From Paenibacillus agricola (GTDB lineage: Bacteria > Bacillota > Bacilli > Paenibacillales > NBRC-103111), in the NCBI RefSeq assembly GCF_011440305.1, contig NZ_JAAOIW010000009.1:1-64000 (forward strand): a stretch of DNA of 64,000 nucleotides. The letters run 5' to 3'. The notes beneath the pieces were generated by a model that worked only from the letters and a program-made list of their open reading frames with translations, was not told the origin of the DNA and ran no database searches. The translations under genes were made by a program, and so were the position numbers. Of this stretch, positions 51,627-60,404 are shown piece after piece (position 1 is the first letter of the stretch; each line of letters begins with the position of its first letter).

Positions 51627-52586
51627 TTGAAAATGCGTCTTAAAATTATGTTTTTCGTTGTTTTATGCTTATCAGTTCTCATTCCGTTAATTGCTTCAGC
51701 AGAAGAATCTGAGTATACCGTTTACATTAACGATAAGCAATTGGAAACTGAATATGCGCAAATCTCAAAAGACAATGCTATTCATGTACCCTTTTGGGAC
51801 GTTATTGGACAATTAAACATGTCAGCCGAATATAATAATGAAGTACTTAAAATAAATCATCCCTATCGAATATTATTGGTTTCGCCTGATAGTAACATGA
51901 TGACCTACTTTGGTCGAGGAATGGAGGAGCATCAAACAAGATTAGAATATCCAATCATTTCGCAAGACGATGTATTATATGTGCCACTTGCATTTCTCAG
52001 TGACTATCTTGATATGCAAATCGCATATAGTGATGATGGAAGAATAGATATCACGGCAGGTGATTTTAGTAAAGATGTAGCATGGACAACTGCAAGCAAA
52101 GAAAAAGCCAAAATTGATACAGCAGCGAAAAAATTGAATTTAGACGTGGTCTCAGAAAATTTATGGATGAAGAATCCTGTATTATGGAATAGAAGCAATT
52201 ATGTAGGTGATGTTTTGATGCAAGAAAAATATAATCAACAAACGATTGTTAGTTACAGTGGCGCCACAGTTACTCTAGTTAATGATGAGAAGCAATACAC
52301 GGTCACATTTACTTCATTGGATACTTTAGCGAAAACTTTTTACACTAGTGATCCATTTGACACTACAAACTGGTCGCAGGATATAAAAGCTTTAATACGT
52401 AAAGGATTAGTTAGGGTCGGTATGAATGAAGAAATGGCTATTGCTGCGTGGGGCCGACCGGATGATACGAATAAGTATTCAAGTAAATATAGTTATACGG
52501 AACAATGGATATATAAAGGAAGTAATTTTAATAATAGCTATCTCTATTTTGATGAAACAGGAAAAGTTACAAGCATTCAAAATTAA
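51627..52586 (+). CDS. Stalk-domain secreted protein with BamE-like C-terminus
   Basis: About 319 residues. A signal peptide (LKIMFFVVLCLSVLIPLIASA) precedes a copper-amine-oxidase N-terminal-like stalk domain (YTVYINDKQLETEYAQISKD; LYVPLAFLSDYLDMQI), a linker, and a C-terminal segment like SmpA/BamE-type motifs (VRVGMNEEMAIAAWGRPDD, then TEQWIYKGSNFNNSYLYFD). It should be exported, with an unknown surface role; this stalk domain is widespread in Paenibacillus. The TTG at 51627 is favoured because GGAG lies nine bases before it; the ATG at 51618 touches that site. Confidence 0.8.
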   Translation: MKMRLKIMFFVVLCLSVLIPLIASAEESEYTVYINDKQLETEYAQISKDNAIHVPFWDVIGQLNMSAEYNNEVLKINHPYRILLVSPDSNMMTYFGRGMEEHQTRLEYPIISQDDVLYVPLAFLSDYLDMQIAYSDDGRIDITAGDFSKDVAWTTASKEKAKIDTAAKKLNLDVVSENLWMKNPVLWNRSNYVGDVLMQEKYNQQTIVSYSGATVTLVNDEKQYTVTFTSLDTLAKTFYTSDPFDTTNWSQDIKALIRKGLVRVGMNEEMAIAAWGRPDDTNKYSSKYSYTEQWIYKGSNFNNSYLYFDETGKVTSIQN

Positions 52587-52609
52587 TATCATTTGGTTCG
52601 GCTCAAGAG

Positions 52610-52634
52610 AACGTCCTTCAGAGGGCGTTTTTTT
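52610..52634 (+). terminator. Rho-independent terminator
   Basis: AACGTCCT and AGGGCGTT pair with one G-U around a short loop and are followed by TTTTTTTG. It lies 24 bases after the stalk-domain protein gene. Confidence 0.75.
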
Positions 52635-52684
52635 GTATATATTTCGATTACTTATGTATTGTTTTGGTGCCAATAACGGAGAAT

Positions 52685-52728
52685 GGGAGTAGTTTAATGT
52701 CATTGAAACGTGACACTAAACTACTCCC
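52685..52728. repeat. Long palindrome
   Basis: GGGAGTAGTTTAATGTCA (52685-52702) pairs with TGACACTAAACTACTCCC (52711-52728), one mismatch, 8-base loop. No T-run follows. About 50 bases further is a second inverted repeat, GTGTCG...CGACAC, like that at 10.1 kb. Confidence 0.7.
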
Positions 52729-52848
52729 ACAAAGTCGAAAAACCCTTGAAGCATATAGGAATTTAATGATCCCATTCTAGTGTCGCTATACACGACACAA
52801 ATGTTCCTAAATTCTTGTTCCAAGGGCATTATTATACAAAATACAAAA

Positions 52849-52882
52849 ACAACTTTTGCACACATAATTGTGTAAAAGTTGT
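52849..52882 (-). terminator. Rho-independent terminator after the first methionine aminopeptidase gene
   Basis: On the minus strand ACAACTTTTACACA pairs with TGTGCAAAAGTTGT (one mismatch) and is followed by TTTTGTATTTTG. It lies about 20 bases past the aminopeptidase stop codon. Confidence 0.7.
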
Positions 52883-52899
52883 CTTAATTATTTGTGCTC

Positions 52900-53649
<750 letters not shown>

Positions 53650-53720
53650 TCACTTTTTAAAGTATCTTTTGATTATTAGTATTCCATTTAGATTATAGCA
53701 TAAACGGAACGGCTTTTTCT

Positions 53721-53800
53721 TCAACTAAACTGCCTCTTTAGCTGAGCGAAGGGCTACCACGCGGCGGCCCTTCTGGCATTGAACTATCAGATATGAGAAG
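53721..53800 (+). repeat. Dispersed intergenic repeat, copy 8 (near complete)
   Basis: CTAAACTGCCTCTTTAGCTGAGC is followed by the strong palindrome AAGGGCTACCACGCGGCGGCCCTT and then CATTGAACTATC. It lies between the PlsY-like gene's 3' end and the aminopeptidase gene and shows the full element structure best. Confidence 0.75.
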
Positions 53801-53846
53801 ATTATCTCACAGGTAGATGCAACAGAAGGTGGGTAGTATTTGACAC

Positions 53847-54503
53847 TTACTTGTTAACTAATTCCAAATTTTTATATTTTGACGACATGCTCAACTCCGC
53901 GAAAAAAATAAGCTTATTTTCTGTTCCTGAAAGCAACCTTTGTATATTTTCCATATGCCTGAAAGTAACCATAAACGCCATTAGGCATGCAAATAAATAA
54001 AAATATAAGGTATTTCCAAAAACAGGAATAATTGTAGCACATATTGTGCCTAAAGAAACATAACGGGTTAAAGCTACTATTATCACAAAAAAGCCAAGGC
54101 ATAAAAGGGCCATAACCCAGTCAACCATAAACAGCACAGCCACTGCTGTAAGTGCTCCCTTGCCTCCTTTAAACCCAAAATATACCGGCCAGTTATGCCC
54201 TATAACCGCTCCTGCGCCTGCCGCTAAAAGGCTTACGCAATCTTTAGCCTCTCCCGAATAAAAGTAAACGCCAAGCAACAAGCCTATATAACAGGCAATT
54301 ATCCCTTTTAATATATCTCCCGCAAGAACAAACACCGCAGCAGATTTCCCAAGTATCCTCAGAGTATTGGTAAGCCCGGCGCTTTTGCTTCCATGGCTTC
54401 TTATATCCTTGCCGTATATTTTCCCTACAATCACCGCTGTATTAAGGCTGCCTAAAAAGTAGCCCAAAGCTAAGGCCGCAAAAAGCTTTAAAATATCAAT
54501 CAT
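53847..54503 (-). CDS. PlsY-family glycerol-3-phosphate acyltransferase paralogue
   Basis: A 218-residue membrane protein with about five to six hydrophobic segments. The three PlsY motifs are visible: GYFLGSLNTAVIVGKIYGKD, then GSKSAGLTNTLRILG (Ser-x-x-x-Gly-x-Thr-Asn), GHNWPVYFGFKGGKG (Gly-His-Asn, Lys-Gly-Gly-Lys-Gly) and HMENIQRLLSGTE. PlsY uses acyl-phosphate to acylate glycerol-3-phosphate in phospholipid synthesis. The usual G-N-P-G-A-T-N is here K-S-A-G-L-T-N, and the gene lies among accessory genes with a repeat copy downstream, so it is likely a mobile paralogue rather than the housekeeping enzyme. Confidence 0.87.
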   Translation of the reverse strand: MIDILKLFAALALGYFLGSLNTAVIVGKIYGKDIRSHGSKSAGLTNTLRILGKSAAVFVLAGDILKGIIACYIGLLLGVYFYSGEAKDCVSLLAAGAGAVIGHNWPVYFGFKGGKGALTAVAVLFMVDWVMALLCLGFFVIIVALTRYVSLGTICATIIPVFGNTLYFYLFACLMAFMVTFRHMENIQRLLSGTENKLIFFAELSMSSKYKNLELVNK

Positions 54504-54595
54504 TACATGTACTCACTCCTTTTAGAAATTATGGAAAATGATTACTTGTATATAATTCTTGATATTTGTTAAATTCCCTGTATTACTAGTGAATA

Positions 54596-54675
54596 TTACT
54601 GCCTCATTAGCGGAGCAAACAAAAGACGGCTGCCGAAGCAACCGCTATTTCACTATCGTAACCCTCGTTAGTTCA
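54596..54675 (+). repeat. Dispersed intergenic repeat, copy 9, ends exactly at a gene stop
   Basis: ATTACTGCCTCATTAGCGGAGC starts it and CACTATCGTAACCCTCGTTAGTTCA ends it at 54675. The stop codon of the unknown gene on the other strand occupies 54676-54678, so the repeat abuts it without a spare base. Confidence 0.75.
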
Positions 54676-55200
54676 TCAACCATGTGGATAATGGTTATCA
54701 TCCCAAACTTGTACTTCTATGTACCTATCTGGTCCATTATTACCCTCACGGTTCCATTCTTGCGGTAATCCGAAATCATTTATGACCTGATAAATCTCGT
54801 TTAACGTATAAACCTGGCTTCGATATATCTTCCCATCCTGATATCTCATCGTTGGAAACAAATCCCCGTATGTAAAACTTATTGTGTCAGGGTCGAAATC
54901 TGTGATCGGTATTTGAAGTTCTTTACCATTCTCAAACCATTCTAAGAGCCAGGGGCATTCTCCAACAGTCATGTAATGAGGAAAACTTAGTTTAGGCTTT
55001 CCTCCCTTTAATATGAATAACTCTCTTGCTTTTAATTCAAGACTTCGTCGAATTGTAAGATAGTCCTTGGACCTTTTGCTTGCAAATCCTTTCTTCTGAA
55101 AACGAATTTCGTTCAGAACCTTTTCTGCTTCTTCTGGTTCTAGATCAGATAAATTTCGAAAAGGTCCATACTGCCCGTTAGCGGAGCGAATTACCGCCAT
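54676..55200 (-). CDS. Conserved protein of unknown function, framed by repeats
   Basis: A 174-residue soluble protein. Distinctive parts are YGPFRNLSDLEPEEAEKVLN, the KGFASKRSKDYLTIRRSLE helix, VGECPWLLEWFENGKELQIP and TFYGDLFPTMRYQDG-type loops, ending in a Trp/Asp-rich tail. I do not recognise a domain or a catalytic motif. The first ten codons, the ATG and the AGAAGG site all lie within repeat copy 10, so the present start is supplied by the repeat. The stop codon abuts copy 9. The gene is thus an exact cassette between two repeats. Confidence 0.7.
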   Translation of the reverse strand: MAVIRSANGQYGPFRNLSDLEPEEAEKVLNEIRFQKKGFASKRSKDYLTIRRSLELKARELFILKGGKPKLSFPHYMTVGECPWLLEWFENGKELQIPITDFDPDTISFTYGDLFPTMRYQDGKIYRSQVYTLNEIYQVINDFGLPQEWNREGNNGPDRYIEVQVWDDNHYPHG

Positions 55201-55243
55201 TGGGCAAACCTTCTGATATTCCGCTATCGTAACCGTTAGTTCA
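55168..55243 (+). repeat. Dispersed intergenic repeat, copy 10
   Basis: TACTGCCCGTTAGCGGAGCGAATTACC begins and CCGCTATCGTAACCGTTAGTTCA ends it at 55243. It is one of the clearest copies, and its left part overlaps the first codons of the minus-strand gene ending at 54676. Confidence 0.75.
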
Positions 55244-55253
55244 GCAGTATCGT

Positions 55254-55376
55254 TTAAAGTGCTTTGACAAAAGTGACTCTATGATAATCGATTTTATAGA
55301 AATCTTTCTCGTATTCAATCATTTCAAAACCGTTGACGTTAACCCTTCTGAAGGTATAATTTAGGGAGGTTGCCAT
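55254..55376 (-). CDS. 40-residue open frame with a sequestered ribosome binding site
   Basis: AGGGAGGT lies seven bases before the ATG and the frame reads MATSLNYTFRRVNVNGFEMI to KIDYHRVTFVKAL. It ends ten bases before repeat copy 10. I do not recognise it; it may be the tail of an acetyltransferase-like gene that has acquired a start, or a real small gene. The ribosome binding site is paired with codons 3-6 in a stable hairpin (55361-55393), so translation would be weak unless that opens. Confidence 0.35.
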   Translation of the reverse strand: MATSLNYTFRRVNVNGFEMIEYEKDFYKIDYHRVTFVKAL

Positions 55377-55393
55377 TGTCGGCACCTCCCTAA
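55361..55393 (-). promoter_or_regulatory. Hairpin hiding a ribosome binding site and start codon
   Basis: On the minus strand TTAGGGAGGTGCC pairs with GGCAACCTCCCTAA (one bulged base). The loop holds most of the ATG of the 40-residue frame and the AGGGAGGT site is in the left arm. Confidence 0.55.
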
Positions 55394-55464
55394 GCTATTC
55401 ACCAAACACCTAATTATCATTTAACCAAAAATCCATTAACCTAAGTCCTCGCTACTCGCAGTGG

Positions 55465-55477
55465 GTATAAGAGACAG
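55465..55477 (+). other. 13-base match to the Tn5 mosaic end (Nextera adapter)
   Basis: GTATAAGAGACAG is identical to the last 13 bases of the 19-base Tn5 mosaic end used in tagmentation libraries, and the preceding GTG also matches after one change. A 13-base match is unlikely by chance in a window of this size. It is followed at once by a long inverted repeat. Confidence 0.6.
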
Positions 55478-55588
55478 CGATTTTACATGGAGTAGCGGGC
55501 ATGATAAGTTCGTTAGCAACGCAAATTCCCTTACATTCGGCAGCTTTCGCGAGTAATCATGCCCGCAGAGGCTCCATGTCAAATCGCT
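55476..55588. repeat. Long fold-back inverted repeat
   Basis: The arm at 55476-55505 (AGCGATTTTACATGGAG, then TAGCGGGCATGAT) is the near-complement of 55556-55588, with a 3-base length difference and few mismatches, separated by 50 bases. It directly follows the mosaic-end-like sequence, so it may be either a genuine element or a chimeric fold-back read in the assembly. Confidence 0.75.
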
Positions 55589-55639
55589 CTACTATCCCTC
55601 TCAAACATAACTTTATCCACGAAGTATAGCGATCCCTTA

Positions 55640-57235
55640 TTATTTACCATTCTGAGCCTTGTAATTTTTTACATACTCGTCTTGAACTGCCTTGCCACCC
55701 TGATCCATGTACTGTTGAACCAATGTTTTGTACAGGCTATCCACTTCGGCTGGCTTAGCAACAATTAGTTTTGCAAGCAACTGAGCTGAAAGATTCCTAA
55801 GCTCTGCGTTGCTTTTTGCATCGGCTGCATTTGGTATTGAATAGAAGTATGTCGTATAATAGTCCACCATACCTACCTTTAAAGCATTCTCTGCATCCTT
55901 TTCATAACCAGGATATCCTGCAGAAATTGCTGCATTATTCTTCTGCTGATCACCAAGCTCGATACCGTTTGAAAGTATATCATAGTCGAGGTTGTTCGCA
56001 ACCGTCATCATCTTATCGCCGGTATTTGTTGTTCCTGTCTGTTTTGGAACACCATTAACCATGTTGTAGTCCACGCCTTCCTGACCGTTCTGGAGGAAGA
56101 GAGTTACCTTGGGGTCAGCCATCCAGTTGAGGTACTGTATGGCAAGATCAACATTTTTGCTTGATTTAGGAATAATGATATACATCCCATTCGGGCTGTA
56201 CACGTTCTTCGGATGTTTCCCTGCATCATTCTGCCATGGATCGATAGGAATAAGCTGAGCGCCAGGAACGTTTTTTGTAAGGTTGGTATAGGTGCCGGGA
56301 GCTGTCCTGTACGGACCATCCCAGTTCGTCTGGAATGCACCGACTTTACCATTGGAAATATCCGCGTCGAGCAGTTTTCCATCCTTGTCAGTTGCGAAAT
56401 TCGGGCTAATCAAGCCTGTATTATACATCTTGTTCATATATTGAACAGCTTTATCAAACCCAGGCAAATTCCAGTTTGTTGACCAGATAGGTTGCGGCTG
56501 AAGTGTAGCAAACTGTTCTTCAGTAAGGTTAGATGGCTTAAAGGCCTCCGGTATATAGCTGAGCCCTGGACCGGATGGCGACAGCGAATAACCATAAGGA
56601 ATAACACCGCTTACACTTCCAGGGTTCTTCTCTTTGAACGCAACCATGGTGTTATAGAACTGTTCCGGTGTTGTTGGGACAGGAAGCCCCAGCTTATCAA
56701 GCCAGTCTTTACGGATAAACGTATTATTACCAGCGAGAACAGTCCGCTTGCCCGGTACCGAATACTGCTTGCCATTAAATTTGCCGTACTTTAATACATC
56801 ATCGCCAAGATACTTTGTAAGAGTAGATCCATCCTGCTTGAGAACTGAATCAAGCTCTGCCAAACCACCCTGCTGTACATAATTATAAACAACACCCTGG
56901 TTGTATGTGTAGGAAATGTCAGGTGCCTGGCCGGCTGCCATCAATATGTTCAACTTGTCCACTTCCTGGGCTCTAGGGACTGAAACAAAGTTTACTGTGG
57001 CATTAAACTGCTTGCCGAAATTATCGTTGATATACTTTGTCCAAAAGTTATTATTCAAATCCGGCTGGCCTGGTTTGCCTCTGTCGAAAACTTCGACAGT
57101 TAATGTTCGATGTTCTTTTGTAGTGCCTGCTGTACCATTTTGTGTGCCGCTGGACGAATTGCTCTGACAGCCGGCCAACGTAATTGTTAGCGCTACCAAA
57201 GAAACACAGATAGATCGTTGTGCCTTTACCTTCAA
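55640..57235 (-). CDS. Extracellular solute-binding lipoprotein (LplA-like)
   Basis: About 531 residues. The lipoprotein signal is SICVSLVALTITLAGC (Cys22 from the chosen start) followed by a Ser/Gly/Thr linker. The mature region has the family pattern RGKPGQPDLNNNFWTKYIND and MAAGQAPDISYTYNQGVVYNY. The TTG at 57235 is taken as the start because GGGAG lies eight bases before it; a GTG three codons earlier overlaps that site. It is transcribed after both permease genes, the reverse of the usual order. No regulator gene is next to this importer. Confidence 0.9.
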   Translation of the reverse strand: MKVKAQRSICVSLVALTITLAGCQSNSSSGTQNGTAGTTKEHRTLTVEVFDRGKPGQPDLNNNFWTKYINDNFGKQFNATVNFVSVPRAQEVDKLNILMAAGQAPDISYTYNQGVVYNYVQQGGLAELDSVLKQDGSTLTKYLGDDVLKYGKFNGKQYSVPGKRTVLAGNNTFIRKDWLDKLGLPVPTTPEQFYNTMVAFKEKNPGSVSGVIPYGYSLSPSGPGLSYIPEAFKPSNLTEEQFATLQPQPIWSTNWNLPGFDKAVQYMNKMYNTGLISPNFATDKDGKLLDADISNGKVGAFQTNWDGPYRTAPGTYTNLTKNVPGAQLIPIDPWQNDAGKHPKNVYSPNGMYIIIPKSSKNVDLAIQYLNWMADPKVTLFLQNGQEGVDYNMVNGVPKQTGTTNTGDKMMTVANNLDYDILSNGIELGDQQKNNAAISAGYPGYEKDAENALKVGMVDYYTTYFYSIPNAADAKSNAELRNLSAQLLAKLIVAKPAEVDSLYKTLVQQYMDQGGKAVQDEYVKNYKAQNGK

Positions 57236-57290
57236 AGAAACCACTCCCTTTTTTTAATTTGATATTTAGCAAATTTATTTATATAAATTC

Positions 57291-57318
57291 GTGAAATAGA
57301 TTAAAACATCTATTTCAC
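57291..57318 (-). promoter_or_regulatory. Perfect hairpin between permease and binding-protein genes
   Basis: GTGAAATAGAT (57291-57301) pairs with ATCTATTTCAC (57308-57318), 6-base loop, in the gap before the binding-protein gene. There is no U-run after it. It may protect the 5' end of a processed binding-protein message. Confidence 0.6.
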
Positions 57319-57327
57319 TTACCTATA

Positions 57328-58188
57328 TCAACCTTTAACGGCACCAATCATAATGCCGGATACAAAGTATTTCTGGAGCCATGGATACACTAGAAGAATC
57401 GGAACTGTACCAAACATAATACTTGCCGCTTTCAATGCCTCTGAAGGCAGATTTACATTGACATTCTCGCCAGACATTTGCTGCGAAATATTGATAACGT
57501 TATACAGCTTAAGCTGTATCGTATTCAAATTTTGGTCTGTAATGTAGAAAAGAGCATCCTGAAAATAATTCCACCTGAATACCGCATATAGTAAACTGAC
57601 TGTGGCAAGTGCTGGCTTGGAAAGAGGCAGCACAATCTTAAGCAGAATCTGCAGTTCGTTGCATCCGTCCAGGTGTGCAGCTTCCTCCAGGCTTTCAGGC
57701 AAGCTCTGGAAGAACGATTTCAAAATGATCATATAGTATACGCTCATCATACCCGGAAGAATCAGTGCAAATGGAGTGTTCAAAAGACCCAGATTCTTTA
57801 CATTCAGATAATCCGGAATCAAACCACCGCTAAAATACATGGTAAAAAGCATCATTAGCAATAAAGCATTTCTGCCCTTGAGTCTTTTTTTAGTCAGCGG
57901 GTACGCCGCCAATATTGTAACCGTCAATGCAAGGAGCACAAATACAACCGTCAGGATCACCGTATAAAACAATGAGTACAACATACCGGCATCACCGAAT
58001 ACAACTTTATAGGCTTCTATATTAAAGTCTATAGGGTAGATGGTAACTGCATGGGATATAATCGCCTTATTAGAGCTAAGTGATTGCGAAAAAATATAGA
58101 GAAAAGGAACCAGGCATACAAAAACCGCAATTAAAACAATAAATGCTGCTGTATAGTCAATAATTCCATTTTTTAAATTTTGTGACAT
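57328..58188 (-). CDS. Carbohydrate ABC transporter permease (LplC/YtcP type)
   Basis: A 286-residue permease with six predicted membrane segments. LPESLEEAAHLDGCNELQIL followed by VLPLSKP is the ATPase-contact loop, and LQKYFVSGIMIGAVKG the diagnostic C-terminus. The ATG at 58188 follows AAGGAGGTACCGACA; a start nine codons earlier would lie within the end of the upstream permease region. It lies 13 bases after the LplB-type gene, so both are co-transcribed. No ATPase gene is nearby. Confidence 0.92.
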   Translation of the reverse strand: MSQNLKNGIIDYTAAFIVLIAVFVCLVPFLYIFSQSLSSNKAIISHAVTIYPIDFNIEAYKVVFGDAGMLYSLFYTVILTVVFVLLALTVTILAAYPLTKKRLKGRNALLLMMLFTMYFSGGLIPDYLNVKNLGLLNTPFALILPGMMSVYYMIILKSFFQSLPESLEEAAHLDGCNELQILLKIVLPLSKPALATVSLLYAVFRWNYFQDALFYITDQNLNTIQLKLYNVINISQQMSGENVNVNLPSEALKAASIMFGTVPILLVYPWLQKYFVSGIMIGAVKG

Positions 58189-58201
58189 TGTCGGTACCTC
58201 C

Positions 58202-59170
58202 TTACCATATTCCATTTTCTCCTAATTTGCGAGTAATAAAATTGGATGTTACCAGGAATATTAAGCAAATAACAGACTGGAACAGGCCCACAGCTGCACC
58301 AACTGAAAAGTTCGCAGATTGAATACCTACACGATAAACATAGGTGCTGATAACGTCACCAAAGTCCATAACAAGGTTATTTTGAATGGTGAATGGACGG
58401 TCGAAGTTAATAGCCATAATATTACCGAGCTGCAGTATCAGAAGGATTGCAATGGTCGGTCTGATACCAGGCAGCGTGACATGCCAAATCTTCCTGAATC
58501 TTCCTGCACCATCTGCGTCAGCAGCTTCATACAACTGCTTGTCAATTCCCGTCATAGCAGCAAGATACAAAATTGTACCCCATCCTGCGTTCTGCCATAC
58601 TCCAACTAAAGAATAAGTTGCAACCCATACATATTTGTTCGTGAGGAACGGTAACGGTTGTCCACCCATATCGCTAATTAATGAATTTAACATACCTGTG
58701 GGAGAAAGCAACTGAGCAACAATTCCACCGATAATAACCCAGGAAAGGAAATGTGGCAGATACAGTATGGTCTGGCTTATCTTTTTATACTTATTCCATA
58801 CCAGTTCATTTATTAAAATAGCCAAAATGATCGGCGCTGGAAATCCCACAATCAAATCCAAACCGTTAAGCATCAAAGTGTTTCTAACAACCTGAAAAAA
58901 TTGTGGTGATGCAAAAATTTGCCTGAATGTTTCAAAATTATTCCAAGGACTCATGTTGACGCCCTGAAAAATGTTGTACTCCTTAAAAGCAATCTGTATG
59001 CCATACATGGGAGCATATTTAAATGTCAATAAATATGCAACAGGGATAATCAACATAAGGTAAAGTATAAAATCAAACTTTATATAGTAAAGGAATCCTT
59101 TCTTTTTTTTCAGCGGCTTTCCAACGCTATTCTTTTTATCCAGAGCAACACTACTATTCATTGCGTTCAT
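58202..59170 (-). CDS. Carbohydrate ABC transporter permease (LplB type)
   Basis: A 322-residue permease. After a Lys-rich N-terminus, six predicted membrane segments follow; YAPMYGIQIAFKEYNIFQGV and LYEAADADGAGRFRKIWHV followed by TLPGIRPT are subfamily signatures, and the C-terminus is KLGENGIW. GGAGGTTGTAGTTT precedes the ATG. It is the first intact gene of this importer; directly upstream lie decayed GH5- and GH43-like genes, which suggests a xylan- or glucan-derived substrate. Confidence 0.92.
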   Translation of the reverse strand: MNAMNSSVALDKKNSVGKPLKKKKGFLYYIKFDFILYLMLIIPVAYLLTFKYAPMYGIQIAFKEYNIFQGVNMSPWNNFETFRQIFASPQFFQVVRNTLMLNGLDLIVGFPAPIILAILINELVWNKYKKISQTILYLPHFLSWVIIGGIVAQLLSPTGMLNSLISDMGGQPLPFLTNKYVWVATYSLVGVWQNAGWGTILYLAAMTGIDKQLYEAADADGAGRFRKIWHVTLPGIRPTIAILLILQLGNIMAINFDRPFTIQNNLVMDFGDVISTYVYRVGIQSANFSVGAAVGLFQSVICLIFLVTSNFITRKLGENGIW

Positions 59171-59225
59171 AAACTACAACCTCCATTTTACGGCTCTTCG
59201 CTATACTTCGTAAATAAAGTTATGT

Positions 59226-59400
59226 TCAACCGACGTCTTTGTAGGTCCATGTGGTCCAATGGGCCCCCATACTGTTCGAAGATACCAATTTGATCGTCCA
59301 TTGCGTGCAAGCGATTCGGCACTTCGCTGGCGGGGTCGTTGTAAACGGAACCAAATCCCCCTACCAAAGCGGAACGTTATATTTCTCTGCAAACTGAGTG
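59226..59400 (-). pseudogene. GH5-like cellulase C-terminal scrap
   Basis: Frames joined on the minus strand give [12 protein letters not shown], then [20 protein letters not shown], then [12 protein letters not shown] and, after a one-base shift, [12 protein letters not shown] before a stop. This is the end of a GH5-type barrel, where VGEFG holds the nucleophile; here that Glu reads as Gly, and frameshifts occur on both sides. It is fused directly to the end of the GH43 scrap. Inactive. Confidence 0.55.
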
Positions 59401-59990
59401 CCCTAATGGTTCGGAACTCCTGCAGATGCACCTCCCGATCCCAGTATTTACCCCTTGACACACGAGCATTTTTCGCCAAGGACATGATGTCGCCAGTCAA
59501 CGGGATCCGCAACAATTGAAAATGATGATTTAACTCCGCTTGATCAAAATGGTCGATTTCTGAAAAATCGGGAGACCACTTGACTTCCTCCATATCTGTC
59601 GATTCCACCTACGGTCTGTCTGTAAGATGAGCCAAATACCATTTGCCTGTAAGCGATTGCACAATCGAAGCATGCCTGCACTTTTGCAGCGGATTTCTCG
59701 GGTCGTACCATGACGTAAGGAAGGGACTCCGTTATTCTGATGTCCGTTCCCTGAAAAATCACTTTGGTTTACCAATTAAACATTGTTCTTCATGAGAGTA
59801 TTCCTGCAGCACGATGCCGGCAATTTGGAAACACGATTTAAAGGCCGGTCCACAAGATGCCAGTTAACCAAATCCCTGGAACGGTGAATTTGCACCCCGG
59901 GAAACCATTCGAAAGTCGAAACGGCTAAGTAATAATCGTCTTCACCATGCAAAAGTTCGGATCGGAATTAAGCCCCCTCTCGTTTTCTCT
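59400..59990 (-). pseudogene. GH43 beta-xylosidase-like gene, decayed
   Basis: Minus-strand pieces in several frames match GH43 enzymes in order: [20 protein letters not shown] with [14 protein letters not shown], then [10 protein letters not shown], then [19 protein letters not shown] with YLAHLTDRP, then DHFDQAELNHHFQLLRIPL. The first catalytic Asp region is altered and large internal segments are missing, with stops between the pieces. It once probably supplied xylosidase or arabinofuranosidase activity for the adjacent importer. Confidence 0.65.
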
Positions 59991-60065
59991 TGGTTAATTC
60001 AATGAATAAACTAAATAGTAGCAATGTCTACGATGTTGTTAACGCTTTCATGATTTGATTGTAGC

Positions 60066-60326
60066 CTAGTTTTTAATCGATGTAAACCCTTCTTGTATAC
60101 TAGTATACAAAATTATTTTCTGGTAAAATACAGCATTAATCGGTATAGAAAACCGAAATTGCTCCCCCCCTTTGTTAGAGACTTTCTTCACAATATCATC
60201 AATTGTTTCCGAAAGTGCCCGAGAAGGAGGAGTTAACATCCCACGATACTCCTCAAATGCTTTTCTCATTACATCGTAAACGATATGAATTTCATGTACG
60301 TTGGCTTGATTGATTAGTGCTTTCAT
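60066..60326 (-). pseudogene. GNAT acetyltransferase N-terminal fragment
   Basis: The first 53 residues (ANVHEIHIVYDVMRKAFEEY, then LTPPSRALSETIDDIVKKVS) are the N-terminal helices of a GNAT enzyme common in Bacilli, which normally continue GGAxLA. At a run of seven G residues near 60167 the frame is lost (GGEQFRFSIPIN) and the acetyl-CoA-binding part is missing. It is a 3'-truncated remnant. A good ribosome binding site, GAGGGG, still precedes its start. Confidence 0.55.
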
Positions 60327-60404
60327 CAGATCCCCTCGAACTTGCTACACTTATTATTAAAATCCCTGTATTTTCCACATGTCATTTGTTTGTTGTGTTA
60401 TCCT

